A stretch of DNA of 64,000 nucleotides from the NCBI GenBank assembly GCA_025642065.1, contig JAODUP010000015.1, positions 860,001 to 924,000 of the forward strand. The letters are read 5' to 3'. The first letter of the stretch is position 1, and each line of letters begins with the position of its first letter. Both the position numbers and the translations under genes were made by a program. The stretch is from Paralvinella palmiformis (Eukaryota > Annelida > Polychaeta > Terebellida > Alvinellidae). Under the pieces are notes generated by a model. It ran no database searches, was not told the DNA's origin, and saw nothing but the letters and a program-made list of their open reading frames with translations. Below are positions 62,225-64,000 of this stretch, in pieces.

Positions 62225-63024
62225 CGTGTGTGTGCAAACTTGATATCATGAGATAAACAGACAGACAGACAGACAAACAAAGCCATGGAAGAGCACAATG
62301 GCTAGTAAGAGCACTTTAATAAATATACATAATTATTATTATTAACTGATACAGAATAGGAATGATAGACAGACAACATTTTACTACGTGTTGTACCTTA
62401 AATTTTATTGCTCGTTTATATCCAAAGTACTTCTTGAACTGCTCATGAACTAACAGTTCCGGTATAGGAAGCCTTTTAGGTCGAAGTTTTGCCAACTCTT
62501 CACACATGTTGTGTATCCATCTCGGCTTCTGTGGTGCTTGGGGATAGAACGTCTCGAAGTCGATTGAAACAGCATAGTATCTGTTGATCAGAAAATTAAA
62601 CGATTCAAGGATGTAATCCACAACTTAAAGAGTTGCATGAAGTGAAACATACTATATAAAAGTATTTGATTTGTAATTTCCCCACATCCATGTCAAAATG
62701 TGATTAGGAATAAGTGAAAAATTATTGGTACTGGAAGCAGACATTACAGCTGAAATAACATAGCAAGTGATTTAAAATGAAACATATTATTTACAAAGCT
62801 GAAATTATAGTATTACACGTAATTCCATCATTTTGTGTGTGAGTATATTTACTTTTTTCCTTCAAGTTCCACAACTGATGCTGGATAGTTTTCCTGTAAA
62901 GCACTTGTAGGATCCAACCAACGTGGTAGGTTCTTGGTGGCTTCATATTTAATCCGTTCATATTCACTTATTATCTCATCTGGCATCTTTGTTATATCTG
63001 GTGTCTCATGGTCAATGAGAATTC
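46426..63024 (-). CDS. ANKAR: ANKAR, ankyrin and armadillo repeat protein (3' 18 coding exons; 5' end outside window)
   Basis: Exons in transcript order: 63024-62853, 62580-62397, 62110-61888, 59642-59616, 57238-57037, 54182-53974, 53841-53740, 53569-53150, 53049-52956, 52742-52595, 50310-50157, 49903-49742, 49300-49071, 48806-48648, 48418-48301, 48007-47701, 46848-46805, 46676-46426. The sum is 3206 nt, in frame throughout, 1067 aa then TAA. Ankyrin repeats come first (LMHHAAMYNRPNI, PTPLHLAARCGAL, GWLPIHHASYYDHEAVIKLL, NIIHLAAMRFHTN), then armadillo repeats (GGISALVDLL, GPILIQLLSSPVDEIQSRAA, GAIPALINLLES, GGIPPLVRLLRS), then a basic Ser/Thr-rich tail. The order and C-terminal landmarks (SLAHTRAGIP, VGLPCL, NGGPP) match animal ANKAR (about 1430 aa in human), so roughly three quarters is here. 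The cellular role is poorly known. Oddities: one 27-nt microexon and one GC-AG intron. Polyadenylation candidates on the minus strand lie near 45019-45034. Confidence 0.93.
48028..48060. repeat. (AT)n microsatellite in ANKAR intron
   Basis: 33 bp of AT, 20 bp upstream of the acceptor of the 48007-47701 exon. Confidence 0.93.
48642..48647 (-). other. ANKAR: GC-type splice donor in ANKAR (GC-AG intron)
   Basis: The exon ending YAAFQ (low end 48648) is followed by GCAAGT on the minus strand. The next exon (48418 down) begins in phase 0 with TVVLARVIVD, which requires the GC donor; the nearby GTAATA alternative would leave one extra base and break the frame. Confidence 0.75.
50311..51370. other. 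ANKAR intron, unassigned
   Basis: AT-rich; nothing recognised. Confidence 0.5.
51373..52355 (+). mobile_element. Tigger/pogo-like transposon relic, 0.98 kb
   Basis: Ends ACCGTATATATGTGTG and CAAGTATATACGGT form inverted repeats. The transposase C-terminus is readable at 52146-52253 (DEEGEMYDEMMTPEQITHI, then FNEDSDDDEFLGFE and stop). Internally deleted. In an ANKAR intron, antisense to the gene. Confidence 0.75.
54673..56030 (+). mobile_element. L2-like LINE with 402-codon open RT frame
   Basis: ORF 54673-55881 holds RT motif A (LLDLSVAFDTVDHN), motif B (SGVPQGSVLGP), motif C (YHLYADDTQLY) and the conserved C-terminus (RIDYCNSLLYGI, LHWLPVR, LKTHLFKVAF). It is 5'-truncated: no endonuclease, and a degraded start of the HSTETAL-type block. 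The 3'UTR and an ATT tail follow to about 56030. No stop codons or frameshifts, so it is younger than the other LINE relics. Lies antisense in an ANKAR intron. Confidence 0.93.
56064..56714 (+). mobile_element. TTAA-flanked MITE, copy 2 (651 bp)
   Basis: AGGGACAGTCCACCC and GGTGGACTATCCCT ends, TTAA on both sides. Highly similar to copy 1 (27374) along its length. Confidence 0.9.
57239..59615. other. ANKAR intron, unassigned
   Basis: 2.4 kb with no exon, ORF or recognised repeat. Confidence 0.5.
59616..59642 (-). CDS. ANKAR: ANKAR 27-nt microexon
   Basis: Flanked by a TTTGTAG acceptor (high-coordinate side) and a GTAAAC donor. It encodes nine residues, E-F-V-P-S-S-E-R-T, phase 1 to phase 1, between FLSQ and GPTPLHLAAR. 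Skipping it also keeps the frame (FLSQ-GPTP), so it could be a cassette exon lengthening the loop between ankyrin repeats. Support is splice sites and phase only. Confidence 0.6.
60203..60358. repeat. (GT)n and (GA)n purine-rich microsatellite
   Basis: GT run (60203-60236) followed by a GAGAGA-rich stretch (60273-60358) in an ANKAR intron. Confidence 0.92.
60360..61887. other. ANKAR intron, unassigned
   Basis: AT-rich; nothing recognised. Confidence 0.5.
62150..62230. repeat. (GT)n microsatellite in ANKAR intron
   Basis: About 70 bp of pure GT, 40 bp upstream (in transcript sense) of the acceptor at 62110. On the transcript it reads as CA repeats beside the splice site. Confidence 0.97.
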
Positions 63025-63289
63025 CTGTAAAATACAATAGTTAATGATCTGATAATAATTGTCCCCAAAACGTCTCTAAAACATGCCAAATCTAATTTAT
63101 ATTGTTTAATACATCATAATAAAATTAATATAGATTTTAAAAAGTGCCCTTACTAGCAGGAGCCATTCAAACATGTGCATCATGGAACTGGTGACCACAG
63201 GATTCACTATTTTCTAATACATCATCGGTAGTCATTATACTTACAAGACTAATGATTATTTTTAGATACTGGATTTCCCAAACATGCCG

Positions 63290-64000
63290 ATCTTTACATA
63301 ATAATACTTGACAGTAACACTACGTTACAAACCTCCAGATGATTAGCGATACAATGGAGATCACTGCTCACAATGGTTTACAGGTAGACGTGACTATGAC
63401 AAGTTTGTTTATTAATTATATCATCAAAGTAATTACGAATGGATATCAAATGTTGTGATGGAACAGTTTTTAATCATTTTCCAGACCTTAAGCGCAAAAT
63501 CTGTATTAATAGATCTCAATAATCCACACCAGGCCCTAGTACCAGAGGGTGAACATGACTACTGTATGCCTGAACAAGCCATTAAAGGGTGAAAGGCGGA
63601 AACTATGGAATGACTAGATGACAGCTGTCAGTAACCTAAAGACCATTGATTCCACTGGTTATCAGGTGGGTGAATACCGTGTGGGAGTGTACCCTGGAGC
63701 AAATTTTGTGCAAGTCCTTCTTAAAGTGTGGTATTTCTAACAAGATGGACAGAACAGAAGATGATGCCCTGTAAGGAGATTTTCTTGGTGAAGGTGTTGC
63801 TGAAACTGAGGATGTGGCGGACAACAACGGGTAAACTGGTTATTATGATGATTCTCCTGCTACACATGAGATGCTGGACTACAACTGGGCCATTTGTTCT
63901 GTGGATGATTTTGAGGGATTTTTATCATATTAATAGACAGAAAACACTTTAAAAACTGGCAAGCCAATACTTCAGAAGTAGACATTAGGCATATGCCCGA
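63290..64000 (+). mobile_element. Tigger/pogo-like transposon relic running off the window
   Basis: 63300-63440 matches the 26130-26345 relic. Broken frames then read NKPLKGERRKLWND (63571-63612), CKSFLKCGISNKMDRTEDDAL (from about 63709, DNA in two pieces of the family tail) and VDDFEGF (63901-63921), the end of a Tigger transposase. In an ANKAR intron, antisense. Confidence 0.75.

Overview
This is a eukaryotic, AT-rich, intron-rich nuclear genome window with many microsatellites and old mobile elements. The coding exons (short, GT-AG introns, lower AT) give animal proteins whose sequences are invertebrate in character. The mix of L2/CR1-like LINEs, tRNA-derived SINEs, Tigger-like relics and TTAA-flanked MITEs with this gene set fits a lophotrochozoan, most likely a mollusc. 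The species call is inference; no diagnostic gene fixes it.

Five protein-coding genes are supported, each rebuilt exon by exon with reading phase checked across every junction. (1) 7542-14909 (+): SLC31/CTR copper transporter, 148 aa. (2) 18790-20677 (+): a tandem SLC31 paralogue, 159 aa, with the same sizes for exons 2 and 3 and for the coding part of exon 4. (3) 30367-25248 (-): the R-SNARE VAMP7, 221 aa, complete. (4) 36982-44657 (+): POLR1D/AC19, the small subunit shared by RNA polymerases I and III, 117 aa if the tiny proposed first exon is right. (5) 63024-46426 (-): the last 18 coding exons (1067 aa) of ANKAR, an ankyrin plus armadillo repeat protein whose 5' end lies beyond the right edge.

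Layout: 1-7 kb is simple repeats and unassigned DNA, including an 0.8 kb TCA/CCA satellite. The SLC31 pair occupies 7.5-21.2 kb; the large second intron of the first copy is filled with SINEs and LINE relics. 21.2-25.2 kb is a repeat graveyard. VAMP7 follows on the minus strand, and its introns hold a Tigger relic and two MITE families. 30.4-37 kb is intergenic, with a 1.4 kb TA-flanked DNA transposon and a LINE fragment. POLR1D introns carry a tyrosine-recombinase relic, several tRNA-like SINEs and two MITEs. ANKAR converges on POLR1D, with 1.8 kb between the two stop codons.

The genes are unrelated housekeeping or transport functions (copper uptake, endolysosomal fusion, rRNA/tRNA transcription, a repeat scaffold) and show no operon-like cooperation, apart from the SLC31 tandem duplication. 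I found no convincing undescribed system. The points most worth a second look are the diverged copper-binding ends of the SLC31 pair, a 27-nt ANKAR microexon, a GC-AG ANKAR intron, the nested tyrosine-recombinase block inside POLR1D, and several non-autonomous transposon families.
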